Assembly (NCBI GenBank): GCA_036734945.1
Contig: DAIMXP010000002.1
Span: forward strand, 89,580 to 153,579
Length of the DNA stretch: 64,000 bases
Direction: 5' to 3'
Origin: UBA4733 sp036734945
Lineage (GTDB): Bacteria > Chloroflexota > UBA4733
Every line of letters starts with the position of its first letter. Within the stretch, counting starts at the first letter, position 1. Positions 33,740 through 41,172 of this stretch are shown here, piece by piece. Under the pieces are notes generated by a model. The model did not search any database. It was not told the DNA's origin and worked only from the letters and a program-made list of their open reading frames with translations. The translations under genes were made by a program, and so were the position numbers.

Positions 33740-34165
33740 CTACTTCGCTTTTCCACCGCGAATGAGCCGGAGGACATAAAGCTCTACCTCATCGGCCCCT
33801 TCCTCCAGGTAGGGAGCGTAGGACACATAGCCAGGCAAGTGGAGCAGAAAATCATCCGGCACAAAATCATGCGGCAGAGTGCGCCGGAGCTCCTGCACAA
33901 CCGGATCAGACTCACCCACGGCCATAATGTCCGTCCGCGACAGCCGCAGGTCGGGGAGGCCGCGTAACGCGGCGCCGATGCGCTGATACGCGGGCAGGCT
34001 CCCCTCAGCGTCCACCAAGGGCGAAGCAATGATCAGGCGCCGCCCGAGACCGCCCTTGGCAGACACAAAAAACGCCGCCGTGACAGCGAATCCGAGGCGA
34101 TCGAGATCAGCAAGGAGCCGCGCCCCGTCCGCAACTTCCGGCCTTACCAGTGACGCCGTAGCCAT
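33740..34165 (-). CDS. Unrecognised protein paired with a HEPN-like gene
   Basis: 141 residues from ATG 34165, overlapping the end of the HEPN-like gene by about 22 bp. It contains GFAVTAAFFVSAKGGLGRRL, LRLSRTDIMAVGESDPVVQE and FLLHLPGYVSYAPYLEEGAD. I looked for the G-S-x-x-x-G...D-x-D motif of minimal nucleotidyltransferases, the usual HEPN partner, and did not find it. The pairing still suggests a toxin-antitoxin or accessory module. Confidence 0.5.
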   Translation of the reverse strand: MATASLVRPEVADGARLLADLDRLGFAVTAAFFVSAKGGLGRRLIIASPLVDAEGSLPAYQRIGAALRGLPDLRLSRTDIMAVGESDPVVQELRRTLPHDFVPDDFLLHLPGYVSYAPYLEEGADEVELYVLRLIRGGKAK

Positions 34166-34578
34166 TGCAGCACTCCATGTTCCGATTGGGACACCGCGGT
34201 ATAGAGACCGTGCGCGTCCTGCTCCTGAAAGACAGCATAACGGCTCTGCTCGCTCCAACGCACTGCCACGTCCCAAAAGTCGGCAAAGTCGCTGTCGGCG
34301 CCTGTCTCGGCAACGAAGGAGGCCGTCAGTTCTGCCTCATGGATCAACAGGTCTAGATCGTGTATGTAGACGTTACCTCTCGCCCGAGCCTTCGAGGGAA
34401 AGCTCGCTCCCGGATACTGACGACAGATGCACGCTTTAAGCGCGCACTCCACCGCATACCCGGCCAGATAGTATGCGCCGCTGTACTCGCCAGCGGCAAT
34501 CAATATCCTCGCCTCACGCAAGCGAGCATCAGCGAGCAGCTGAAGGTCCGAGCGCGTCAATGCCGGGCCGGGCATGTG
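34144..34578 (-). CDS. HEPN-domain-like protein
   Basis: 144 residues from an ATG with AGAGGAG upstream. The N-terminal helices RLREARILIAAGEYSGAYYL and AGYAVECALKACI match the HEPN signature (A-x-x-L...G-x-x-x-x-A-Y-Y-L-A-G-Y-A-V-E-C-x-L-K). HDLDLLIHEAELT corresponds to the later helix. HEPN proteins are often RNases in toxin-antitoxin or defence systems; the catalytic R-x4-6-H is not evident, so it may be a non-catalytic or substrate-binding variant. Overlaps the unknown gene downstream. Confidence 0.65.
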   Translation of the reverse strand, partial: HMPGPALTRSDLQLLADARLREARILIAAGEYSGAYYLAGYAVECALKACICRQYPGASFPSKARARGNVYIHDLDLLIHEAELTASFVAETGADSDFADFWDVAVRWSEQSRYAVFQEQDAHGLYTAVSQSEHGVLQWLRRHW

Positions 34579-34653
34579 CCCACTCCTCTTCAGATGCAAA
34601 GCATTGCACGGCGTGGCGCCGGGGCCGCATGCCGTGCCGGATCGGTCCCAAGG

Positions 34654-34944
34654 CTACCTCGTGGCCAGGGTCAGCATCGGCCAACCGGGGAGCGTTTGGC
34701 CGTAATTGCTTCTGGGATTGCCCTTTTGGCCGAGGACTGCCCGCTCGGCTAGCGCGGTACCCTCAGCGATCAAGGCCTCACGGCTGCTGTCCGGGTCCCG
34801 ACGCAAGAGGCCCAGCGTCAGGATCGCCTCGGATTCCCGGCCGTAGCGCGCAATATCCTCGGTGAGGGCCTGGAGTGCTGCATCCTCGGTTGGATATGTC
34901 CCGACCCGGTTGCCCGTCTCGCCATCCCAGAGTTCATACCACAT
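34654..34944 (-). CDS. Small conserved hypothetical protein (MWYELWD type)
   Basis: 96 residues beginning MWYELWDGETGNRVGTYPTE, then AALQALTEDIARYG and SEAILTLGLLRRD. Short proteins starting 'MWYELWD..TGN..G.Y.TE.EAL' are common in Chloroflexota and Actinobacteria, with no known function. No signal peptide. It may belong to the TA-like group upstream of it. Confidence 0.6.
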   Translation of the reverse strand: MWYELWDGETGNRVGTYPTEDAALQALTEDIARYGRESEAILTLGLLRRDPDSSREALIAEGTALAERAVLGQKGNPRSNYGQTLPGWPMLTLATR

Positions 34945-35265
34945 GGCAGCTACTCTACCACGCCCGTGCGGGCGTCTAGCGTGCCCGGTGTCGGAAAGAA
35001 TGCTCCGGCATGACGGCGGTCACTCGCCGCACCCTACTCGTGGCTACCTCTCCAAACGGTGGGGGGACGGGTTCTACTGATCATGTTGCAGATCGTTCCA
35101 GCGCAGGATGGCGCGGTGCGCCGCGCCTAACAGCGACATTCCCGCCAAGGGGTAGGTCACCGCTGAGTAGGTCCTGGGACAGCAGCAACAGCATGCCAAC
35201 CACCCGTCTCTGCCGGCGCCCGCCTGGTCGCATGCTCCTGGGTAGTTACTTTCCAAGAGGGCATG
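34945..35265. other. Gap before the mobile-element operon
   Basis: About 320 bp. The open frames here have no RBS and no family resemblance. I see nothing else in it. Confidence 0.5.
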
Positions 35266-35457
35266 TCACTTTCCTTTCTGTCGCGTTGCCGGCCAGCACT
35301 CGCCGGTGAAGACCAGGTACACAGGCGGCCTTTGCTTGCGCCACGGTGGCAGCGGTACGTCCTGCCGTGCTGCCGGTGGTACTGGCGGCGGCGGTGCAGC
35401 CGGGGCGGACGGGGCCGCATCGAATAGGCTCGGCTGCAACCGGGTCGCGTTGCTCAT
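35266..35457 (-). CDS. Small Pro-rich protein of the mobile element
   Basis: 63 residues: SLFDAAPSAPAAPPPPVPP in the first half and PPVYLVFTGECWPATRQKGK at the end. The ATG overlaps the TGA of the gene upstream (ATGA), a strong sign of a true operon gene. No known domain. Confidence 0.5.
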   Translation of the reverse strand: MSNATRLQPSLFDAAPSAPAAPPPPVPPAARQDVPLPPWRKQRPPVYLVFTGECWPATRQKGK

Positions 35458-35825
35458 GCTGCATCACCTCCGAGGTTCTGGCCCTGCGCCTTCCACAGCG
35501 CGCGGGCATAGGCCACCACTGCCCGGTAGTCAGAGCCGCTCCGGTAGCCGTTGAACGTCTTCACTCGCTGCCCGGCTAGGCAGACCACGACGGCCCAATC
35601 GTCGCCGTCGATCACCTCGCGCGGTACCAGGAAGGTGCCGCGTGGCGGGCTGCCGTTGACGGTCAGTACCAGGCCAGCCGGGCCGTAGGCTCCGGTATAG
35701 ATCGTCGCCTCAATGTCGCGGGCATCGAAGTCAACCCGGCCCCTGGGCGTGTCGAGGCCGGCGTAGCGGGCGGCCACGTCGCGGAATGCTGCTGCCAAAG
35801 TCGCCGGGTCAGTTGCTGTGTTCAT
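35454..35825 (-). CDS. Unrecognised 123-residue protein of the mobile element
   Basis: Starts at ATG 35825 inside the last codons of the primase-like gene (17-bp overlap). Contains DATDPATLAAAF-like helical start, then a beta-rich part with FDARDIEATIYTGAYGPAGL, GTFLVPREVIDGDDWAVVVC and a C-terminal helix AVVAYARALWKAQGQ. Similar proteins are seen next to phage/plasmid primases; function unknown. Confidence 0.52.
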   Translation of the reverse strand: MNTATDPATLAAAFRDVAARYAGLDTPRGRVDFDARDIEATIYTGAYGPAGLVLTVNGSPPRGTFLVPREVIDGDDWAVVVCLAGQRVKTFNGYRSGSDYRAVVAYARALWKAQGQNLGGDAA

Positions 35826-37227
35826 CGTCTATCCTTTCGTCTGCGTACCGAGTCAACGCGCGCTGGGCATCGCGCAAGCGGTCTACCGGTCCGTTTGCCA
35901 GGAACGCGCGCCAGTTCGATTCGCCAGCGGCCAGCCGTTCACCAGGTCGTAGTTGCAGCGCCGGCCAGCCCAGCCGCTCGCCGGCAGTCAGGACGGCGGC
36001 TACCAGCTCCGGATCCCGTACCTCGGCTGCCTTGCGACGGCGGTAGCTCGCAGGTCGTACCAGCCGCTCCCACTCGTCACGGGCAGCCGCTACGGCGCTG
36101 GCGATCTGCTCATCCGTCAGGTCCGCTGGGGCTGGCGAGGGCGGTTCGATCTGGTGTACCCGGTCGTACAGCCACAACGGAAGCATCCCAGCCGGAAGAC
36201 CGGCCGGCAGTGCCACCGGCGTTCCACGGCTCACCTCCGGCGGGTGCTGAAAGCTGTACTCCGTCCGCTGGATACGATGGCCGGCGCCGCACTCGGCTTG
36301 CCACACGTCCGGGCCGATGGGATGCCACGGGCCGACAGCGACGGCAGTGCAGCCGGCGTACCAGCAACGGTACGGGGCAGCGTGCCGTTCGTCGTCAGGA
36401 TGCCCTGTAGCGCCGGCGTCGTGCTGGGATGGCATTGTCGCCGGCATCGGGTCGTGTGGGCAGTCCTGGGGCGTGTGAACGGGTGTCTTGCCGCACAGGT
36501 CGGCTACCTGCTGTTGCAACGTCCCGGCTTGCAGTAACTCATTCCAGTCTTTGCCGCCGGCCGGTCGCCAGCGTTCTACTTTCGCTCCGAACGATTCCAG
36601 CAGTGGACGGAGCTTCTCAGCCGCCGTATCGCCGGCATCGTCGGCATCGAACGCCAGCGCCACGCGACGGAAGACGCATGTTCCGGGTAGCCAGTCCGGC
36701 CAGCTCATACCGCACAAGGCGACGGTCGGCACGCCGCACGCCGCCAAACTCAGCGCGTCAATGGGCGCCTCAGTGACTACCGGCGTTGCCGCTTCCCTTG
36801 CGCCTGGTATCGCAAAGAGCGTGCGTCCCTTCGGCCCGGCGGTACGCGCCTTCGGGTCGCCATCGTCAAGATGCCGACCGGAGCATGCGGTGAGTGCTCC
36901 ATCCTGGTCAAAGAGCGGAAAGAGCACAGCCGGCCGACCGTAGAAGTTCGGTTGATAGGCGATCGTTGCCTGCCCGGCCAATTCCAGGGGGATGCCACGG
37001 CGCGCAAGGTAGGATGCCGCCGGGCTACCCGTCAGGGCTTGCACGCCGGCCAGCGCCGCTACCAATGCTGCCATGTCCGGTTCCACCGTGATCTGCGGCG
37101 GGCCGGCGATGGCGCGGTGGGCGGCGGCTTTGCGCGCAAGAGCGAGTGACGCACTCGCCGTCAGCGTGCCGTCGCTGAAACGCGCGAGGAAGGTGCTCGT
37201 CAGCCGCGCGGTGATGCGGCGGAACAA
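35809..37227 (-). CDS. TOPRIM-domain primase-like protein
   Basis: 472 residues from a TTG at 37227. Features of plasmid or phage primases: GSPAASYLARRGIPLELAGQ, FPLFDQDGALTACSGRHLDD, then the TOPRIM residues VVTEAPIDALSLAACG (catalytic Glu), VALAFDADDAGD (D-x-D) and GKDWNELLQ (K-D-x-N). The N-terminal CHC2 zinc finger of full primases is missing. The C-terminal half has a Cys/His cluster (CWYAGC...ECGAGH) and unknown sequence. It lies in an operon of overlapping small genes, probably the replication part of an integrated element. Confidence 0.75.
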   Translation of the reverse strand: MFRRITARLTSTFLARFSDGTLTASASLALARKAAAHRAIAGPPQITVEPDMAALVAALAGVQALTGSPAASYLARRGIPLELAGQATIAYQPNFYGRPAVLFPLFDQDGALTACSGRHLDDGDPKARTAGPKGRTLFAIPGAREAATPVVTEAPIDALSLAACGVPTVALCGMSWPDWLPGTCVFRRVALAFDADDAGDTAAEKLRPLLESFGAKVERWRPAGGKDWNELLQAGTLQQQVADLCGKTPVHTPQDCPHDPMPATMPSQHDAGATGHPDDERHAAPYRCWYAGCTAVAVGPWHPIGPDVWQAECGAGHRIQRTEYSFQHPPEVSRGTPVALPAGLPAGMLPLWLYDRVHQIEPPSPAPADLTDEQIASAVAAARDEWERLVRPASYRRRKAAEVRDPELVAAVLTAGERLGWPALQLRPGERLAAGESNWRAFLANGPVDRLRDAQRALTRYADERIDDEHSN

Positions 37228-37229
37228 TA

Positions 37230-37496
37230 CTAACGAGGCTGCGCCTCAGACCGACGAGTTGTAGCGCCGGTGGTATCCTTGCTCGTACAAGAGCGGCAGA
37301 TCTGGTCGCGCGCCAGCAGGCAGAAGCACGGCAGAAACGGGTCGCCACGCTGCGGCCCTCTTTGGCGCCTGATCTTCAGGCCCCGGCAATCTCTAGCCAC
37401 CCGCTGTCGCCAATGGCACGCACCGGTTCCGTCACCTTGCAGCTCAGCACCGAGCCCCTTCACTGGGGAGGGGGAGTTTGTGTGCTGCGTCAACAT
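37230..37496 (-). CDS. Small Cys-containing protein of the mobile element
   Basis: 88 residues from an ATG at 37496. The C-terminal part reads GDPFLPCFCLLARDQICRSC, a likely C-x-C...C-x-x-C zinc site. The stop lies 2 bp before the TTG of the primase-like gene. The N-terminal 40 residues are of uncertain reality. It may supply the zinc finger missing from the primase-like protein. Confidence 0.42.
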   Translation of the reverse strand: MLTQHTNSPSPVKGLGAELQGDGTGACHWRQRVARDCRGLKIRRQRGPQRGDPFLPCFCLLARDQICRSCTSKDTTGATTRRSEAQPR

Positions 37497-37537
37497 GACG
37501 GCGAAAACTTGACGCAATCGCAACGACTTTTGGACAC

Positions 37538-37714
37538 CTAGTCTTCTAGCAGGGGTGAGCGGGCGGCTACGTCGTTAATCGCGCCGGCATCCGGCGGCGC
37601 TCCGGTCGCTTGTGTCTCGGCGGCGCGCCGGGCGGTGGCGCGCCGTGCTGCTGCGCGCAGTAGGTCGTACACCTCCGCGAGCCTGCCGGTCGATGTCAGC
37701 AGGGACTCTCGCAC
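37538..37714 (-). CDS. Short helical protein overlapping the excisionase-like gene
   Basis: 58 residues from GTG 37714: RESLLTSTGRLAEVYDLLRA, then Arg/Ala-rich helix and a C-terminus ending SPLLED. It overlaps the last codons of the HTH gene by 19 bp in another frame. Continuous small overlapping genes are typical of this element. No known domain. Confidence 0.42.
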   Translation of the reverse strand: MRESLLTSTGRLAEVYDLLRAAARRATARRAAETQATGAPPDAGAINDVAARSPLLED

Positions 37715-37890
37715 TTTTGCGACTCCTCCCGCTCCGCAAGCCAGCGCCGCAGCGTCTCCACCGATACACGCCGATCCGAGCCGACACGCAAGCTCGGCAA
37801 CTCGCCGGTCGCGATTAGTCGGTAGACCGTCGCCCGACTGACGCCTAGTAGATGGCTCGCATCCTCAGGCTTGACCACCAGTGGTTCCAT
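37696..37890 (-). CDS. Excisionase-like HTH protein
   Basis: 64 residues from ATG 37890 with GAAAGGGAGGG upstream. MerR/excisionase-type winged helix: LVVKPEDASHLLGVSRATVY, LIATGELPSLRVGSDRRVSV and ETLRRWLAER. Such proteins bind DNA in excision of mobile elements or act as small regulators. It heads the minus-strand operon 35266-37890. No integrase gene is present in the window next to it, so the element may be incomplete. Confidence 0.8.
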   Translation of the reverse strand: MEPLVVKPEDASHLLGVSRATVYRLIATGELPSLRVGSDRRVSVETLRRWLAEREESQKCESPC

Positions 37891-38028
37891 GCCCTCCCTT
37901 TCTTTACGTCGCGTTGCGTCACTCTGTGACACCCACAGTATCCCCGAGATGTGCATAAGTTGGAAGAATACTTACAATCCTTCCGGCAGAGATGGTAGAA
38001 TACACCTTTGGCGCGCGTTGGAGGGCAT

Positions 38029-39030
38029 ATGCAACAGATAGCGGAACGTCCGTCCCCTCGGATCACGATTCAGAAATTGCTGGCGCTGAACCCGGCTGAT
38101 TCTGCTGTCGTCTCCGATTTCCTGGGTAGTCTCGCCAATCCAAGGTCCGAACACCGTCTGGAGATTCCCGAACCTTCGGCAATGGCCGTGCTCGGTCCCG
38201 ACTATTACTCACTATTGGATCGTGAAGACCACACCCCCGGATACCTGGCGGCTCCCCACTTCGCCGCACTCCTCATGGAGATCGACGGACAAATACGTTT
38301 AGGCATCGATCGTGCGCTGGATGCCACCTCGGGCATCCCCCATGAGTGGAGGGACTTCCAACGGGATTATGCCGGTGTCGAGGCTGCCATCTCTCCGACC
38401 AATTCGATTCGATCTGAGTCGCGCCGTCTCGAAAGCCGACTGCTCATCATGGCGCAACTGGAACTTGGGCGATTATGGAAACGCATCAACCGCAGCGACT
38501 GGTCACCGGATGATCTATCAAAGGCCCGGCACGTCCTTTTTGACGATGTGGATCTAATGCTTAGGCGTTCCCGGCCATTCCTGGCGTTCTCAGCAAACAG
38601 TAGTGCCGACGACGAGGGCATCCAGCGCGCGGTTTGGATCAAGTCGTCGTGGTACACCTTCGGCGGTTTGGCGGATTGCTATTATCAAACCTTGGCGTAC
38701 TATACCAAGGCTTACGAGCGCATCCTTCCGCAGCCCGGGCTACGCTGCCTCTATTGCAAGAAGCCAATGCCCCCTGAACGCAAATGGCGAGCAGACATCC
38801 GCACGTGTGGCGATGCGGCGTGCAAAAAGCAGTACGAGGCAGACCGGCATTGGTACCGTGACAACGAGAATGATGTCCGCCCCGTGGTCGTGCAACATCT
38901 CGGCCTCTCGAATGGAGCCAATCTACATCCCGGTGTTGCGCGAAACGAGTGGGCAAGGCTTGGCTATTCGTGCGACAGACGTAGGGGGAGCGGTCGCCCA
39001 AGGGCCGATGGGAAGTCACTAACGCCGTAG
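38029..39030 (+). CDS. Unrecognised protein with a C-terminal Cys4 motif
   Basis: 333 residues from ATG 38029 with TTGGAGGGC upstream. The first ~230 residues are helical with no known domain (RLESRLLIMAQLELGRLWKR). The end has C-L-Y-C (LRCLYCKKPMPP) and later TCGDAACKKQYEADRHWYR, together a probable zinc ribbon resembling those seen at the end of CGNR-type or phage proteins. Divergent from the excisionase-like gene (138 bp). Possibly a cargo gene of the element. Confidence 0.5.
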   Translation: MQQIAERPSPRITIQKLLALNPADSAVVSDFLGSLANPRSEHRLEIPEPSAMAVLGPDYYSLLDREDHTPGYLAAPHFAALLMEIDGQIRLGIDRALDATSGIPHEWRDFQRDYAGVEAAISPTNSIRSESRRLESRLLIMAQLELGRLWKRINRSDWSPDDLSKARHVLFDDVDLMLRRSRPFLAFSANSSADDEGIQRAVWIKSSWYTFGGLADCYYQTLAYYTKAYERILPQPGLRCLYCKKPMPPERKWRADIRTCGDAACKKQYEADRHWYRDNENDVRPVVVQHLGLSNGANLHPGVARNEWARLGYSCDRRRGSGRPRADGKSLTP

Positions 39031-39125
39031 AACCGGTCGCCTGCTGCGCGGTTCGAAATGTCCTCCCGTAGCCGTCGCCACCAGTGGCGCTAGTGCCCGT
39101 TCAGGTGAAGCAGCCAGCCTTCGGC

Positions 39126-40172
39126 TTAGCTCACCTCAAGAGCCGTCAGCCCGTGCCGCAGGTGCCATTCATCCAGTTCAGGAGTAAAGTACTTTATCCG
39201 TATCTTCTTATACTCCTTGCTCGAGAAGAGCATGGCATATTCCGTGAGACCGGTTTCGGCCTTGATGGCTTCGACGGTCTCCTGACAATCCTTTGCGGAA
39301 CGGCCATGGATCATGCCGAAGAGGTTGTATGGCCAGTCGGGGTACACAGGACGCTGATAACAATGGCTCACTGACCGGAAGGAGGCCATGCGAGTGCCGC
39401 ACTCCAGAATGCTGTCCTCCGGCGCCTTCCAGACGGCCATCGCGTTCGCCTTGTAGCCGGCGGCGCGGTGGTGCAGGATTGCGGCAAAGCGACGCAGACG
39501 GGCGGAATCGACCATTGCCTGCGCTTCGGCAAAGAGGTCATTTTCGCTCACATCGAGTCGCTCGGCCATCGCCTGGAAAGGCCGCGCGATGAGCGGTATG
39601 TCTTCTTGCAGCTCGCGAATCACCGCAATCTCGCGCGGCGTGAGGGGCGGATTCTCCCGCTCCCGGCGTGTGTGATCGTATTCCGGCTTGCCGCGCGCCG
39701 TCATGCCGCGCTCGCCAGTCATGTCCAGGTCGACGCCGATCTTGAACAGGCGCAACGTCGGCATTAGGCGAGTGGCCGTCGCCTGCGTGTCCTGACCGAT
39801 GAGCTCGACGGTGCGGGCGAGATCGACCGACGGCGGTACCGCGATGGTGAACCAGAGGTTATAGGCATGGTTCCGGCGATAGTTGTGGCTCACCCCCGGG
39901 TGTTGATTGATAATCTCCCCTGCCTCGTCCACTCGTTCATTGGGTACCTGCATGGCGACCAACGAGCTCTTGTAGCCGAGCTGACGCGTGTCGAAGATGG
40001 CGGAAATTTGGCGAATGATCTGGTCGCGCTTCATGCGGGCGACACGGGCGATGACGTCGCCCTCCGTGAGACCCAACCAGTCACCGAGCACGGCGAAGGG
40101 CTGCGCTACCAGCGGGAAGTCGCCTTGGATGCGATTGAGCAGCCGCCCATCAACGTCGTCGACCGTTTGCAT
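39126..40172 (-). CDS. Siroheme decarboxylase, AhbA-AhbB fusion
   Basis: 348 residues made of two homologous AsnC/Lrp-like units. The first has QGDFPLVAQPFAVLGDWLGL...QHPGVSHNYRRNHAYNLWFT; the second has QEDIPLIARPFQAMAERLDV...FRSVSHCYQRPVYPDWPYNL. The S-H-x-Y-x-R motifs are the active-site signatures of siroheme decarboxylases (AhbA/AhbB; NirDL/NirGH). They convert siroheme to 12,18-didecarboxysiroheme in the alternative heme or d1 heme route. In most organisms the two subunits are separate genes; here they form one chain. No other ahb or nir genes are visible nearby. Confidence 0.82.
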   Translation of the reverse strand: MQTVDDVDGRLLNRIQGDFPLVAQPFAVLGDWLGLTEGDVIARVARMKRDQIIRQISAIFDTRQLGYKSSLVAMQVPNERVDEAGEIINQHPGVSHNYRRNHAYNLWFTIAVPPSVDLARTVELIGQDTQATATRLMPTLRLFKIGVDLDMTGERGMTARGKPEYDHTRRERENPPLTPREIAVIRELQEDIPLIARPFQAMAERLDVSENDLFAEAQAMVDSARLRRFAAILHHRAAGYKANAMAVWKAPEDSILECGTRMASFRSVSHCYQRPVYPDWPYNLFGMIHGRSAKDCQETVEAIKAETGLTEYAMLFSSKEYKKIRIKYFTPELDEWHLRHGLTALEVS

Positions 40173-40228
40173 TGCTTTTCCTTACTGAACTGAACCAGCC
40201 GGGCACACGACCCGGACGACTAAAACTC

Positions 40229-40444
40229 TCAACCCTTTTCGCCCTTGAAGCCGATCTCGACCCGACCATCGGCGTGAACGAAGACCGGCACAGTGTTCTG
40301 CTGGGTGAGGCGGACCACCTCTTCCTGCCAGATCTCTTCATCGTCCACCTGCCGTTCGGTGAAGGCGATGCCGTCAGCGCGGAGGTCTCGTTTCGCCTTG
40401 ATGCAGACAGGGCAGTCGGACATCGAATACATCATGAGCGTCAT
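40229..40444 (-). CDS. Glutaredoxin family protein
   Basis: 71 residues with MYSMSDCPVCIKAKRDL (C-P-V-C active site), the helix and strand FTERQVDDEE, and the cis-Pro strand TVPVFVHADGRVEIGFKG. Typical length and motifs of a small glutaredoxin/NrdH-type disulfide reductase. It is co-directional with the siroheme decarboxylase (56 bp upstream of it). Confidence 0.85.
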   Translation of the reverse strand: MTLMMYSMSDCPVCIKAKRDLRADGIAFTERQVDDEEIWQEEVVRLTQQNTVPVFVHADGRVEIGFKGEKG

Positions 40445-40507
40445 GCCGCGTCCACCTTCATCCTCAGGATCATTTGTCTAGCGTACCAGGGTACACGCGG
40501 TCCGTGG

Positions 40508-40930
40508 TTAGGATGCGGGTTTACGCAGCATGCGTTCCACCAGTTCCGGGAAGTGCTCGATCAGGTGCGAGTTGGCAACGATGTGGTCGGCCCCCGCTGC
40601 ACGGGCCTGCCTCCAGCGCGGCTGGTCCATGTGGGAACCGAAGGCCAAAACGGGGACGCCGTCCAGGCGAGCGGCTTCGATGAGTGGCTGCCATTGTGTC
40701 TGTGGACTGCTCAGATCGGCCAGCAACAGTGCTCCATCGTGCATCGCCGGCATGGGCGTCGCCGTGACCGGCCGGCCGTCGGCCTGAAGGCGCGCCAGGC
40801 CTTCGGCCAGGCGAACACTGAAGAAGAGGTCGCGTGCCAGGTAGTAGACGACGGGCTTCTCGCCCGTTGCTGGCTCGGCCAGCGGCTCAGGCGTTGTTGG
40901 CGTCAGGGTCGGCCTCCTCTCGCGGTGCAT
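40508..40930 (-). CDS. Receiver-like protein of unknown output
   Basis: About 140 residues from ATG 40930. After a Pro/Thr-rich start the pattern is VVYYLARDLFFSVRLAEGLA, ALLLADLSSPQTQWQPLIEA, VPVLAFGSHMD and AAGADHIVANSHLIEHFPEL: the fold of a CheY-like receiver or a related Rossmann-like domain. The Asp of LLLADL is at the phosphoacceptor place, but the early acidic pair is missing, so phosphorylation is doubtful. The frame continues upstream through a palindromic repeat, which I exclude. Confidence 0.6.
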   Translation of the reverse strand: MHRERRPTLTPTTPEPLAEPATGEKPVVYYLARDLFFSVRLAEGLARLQADGRPVTATPMPAMHDGALLLADLSSPQTQWQPLIEAARLDGVPVLAFGSHMDQPRWRQARAAGADHIVANSHLIEHFPELVERMLRKPAS

Positions 40931-41012
40931 CGCCCACGTTGGACTCGATTTAGGAACAGAATGCCGGCGACGGATGAAGTTTGACACATGGATCGGGGAT
41001 TCGGGTAGAGCT

Positions 41013-41106
41013 GTAGGGGCAGGCCCCTGTGCCTGCCCTGCTCGCGTCGCGACGACGGATCCTTGTTTGCAACCGGACCAGGGCAGGCACAGGGGCCTGC
41101 CCCTAC
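41013..41106. repeat. Perfect 28-bp inverted repeat (GTAGGGGCAGGCCCCTGTGC family)
   Basis: The arms at 41013-41040 and 41079-41106 are exact reverse complements over 28 bp with a 38-bp loop. The loop contains a GTCGCGAC palindrome. Elements with this GGGGCAGGCCCCTGTGCCTG sequence are common dispersed repeats in Chloroflexota and other phyla. It lies between the receiver-like gene and the end of rqcH. Confidence 0.85.
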
Positions 41107-41172
41107 GCGAGGCGCTTACAATCACCGTTTGCTTCGTCAAACTTCATTCGTCCCCGGCCAACACGGCGTCCC

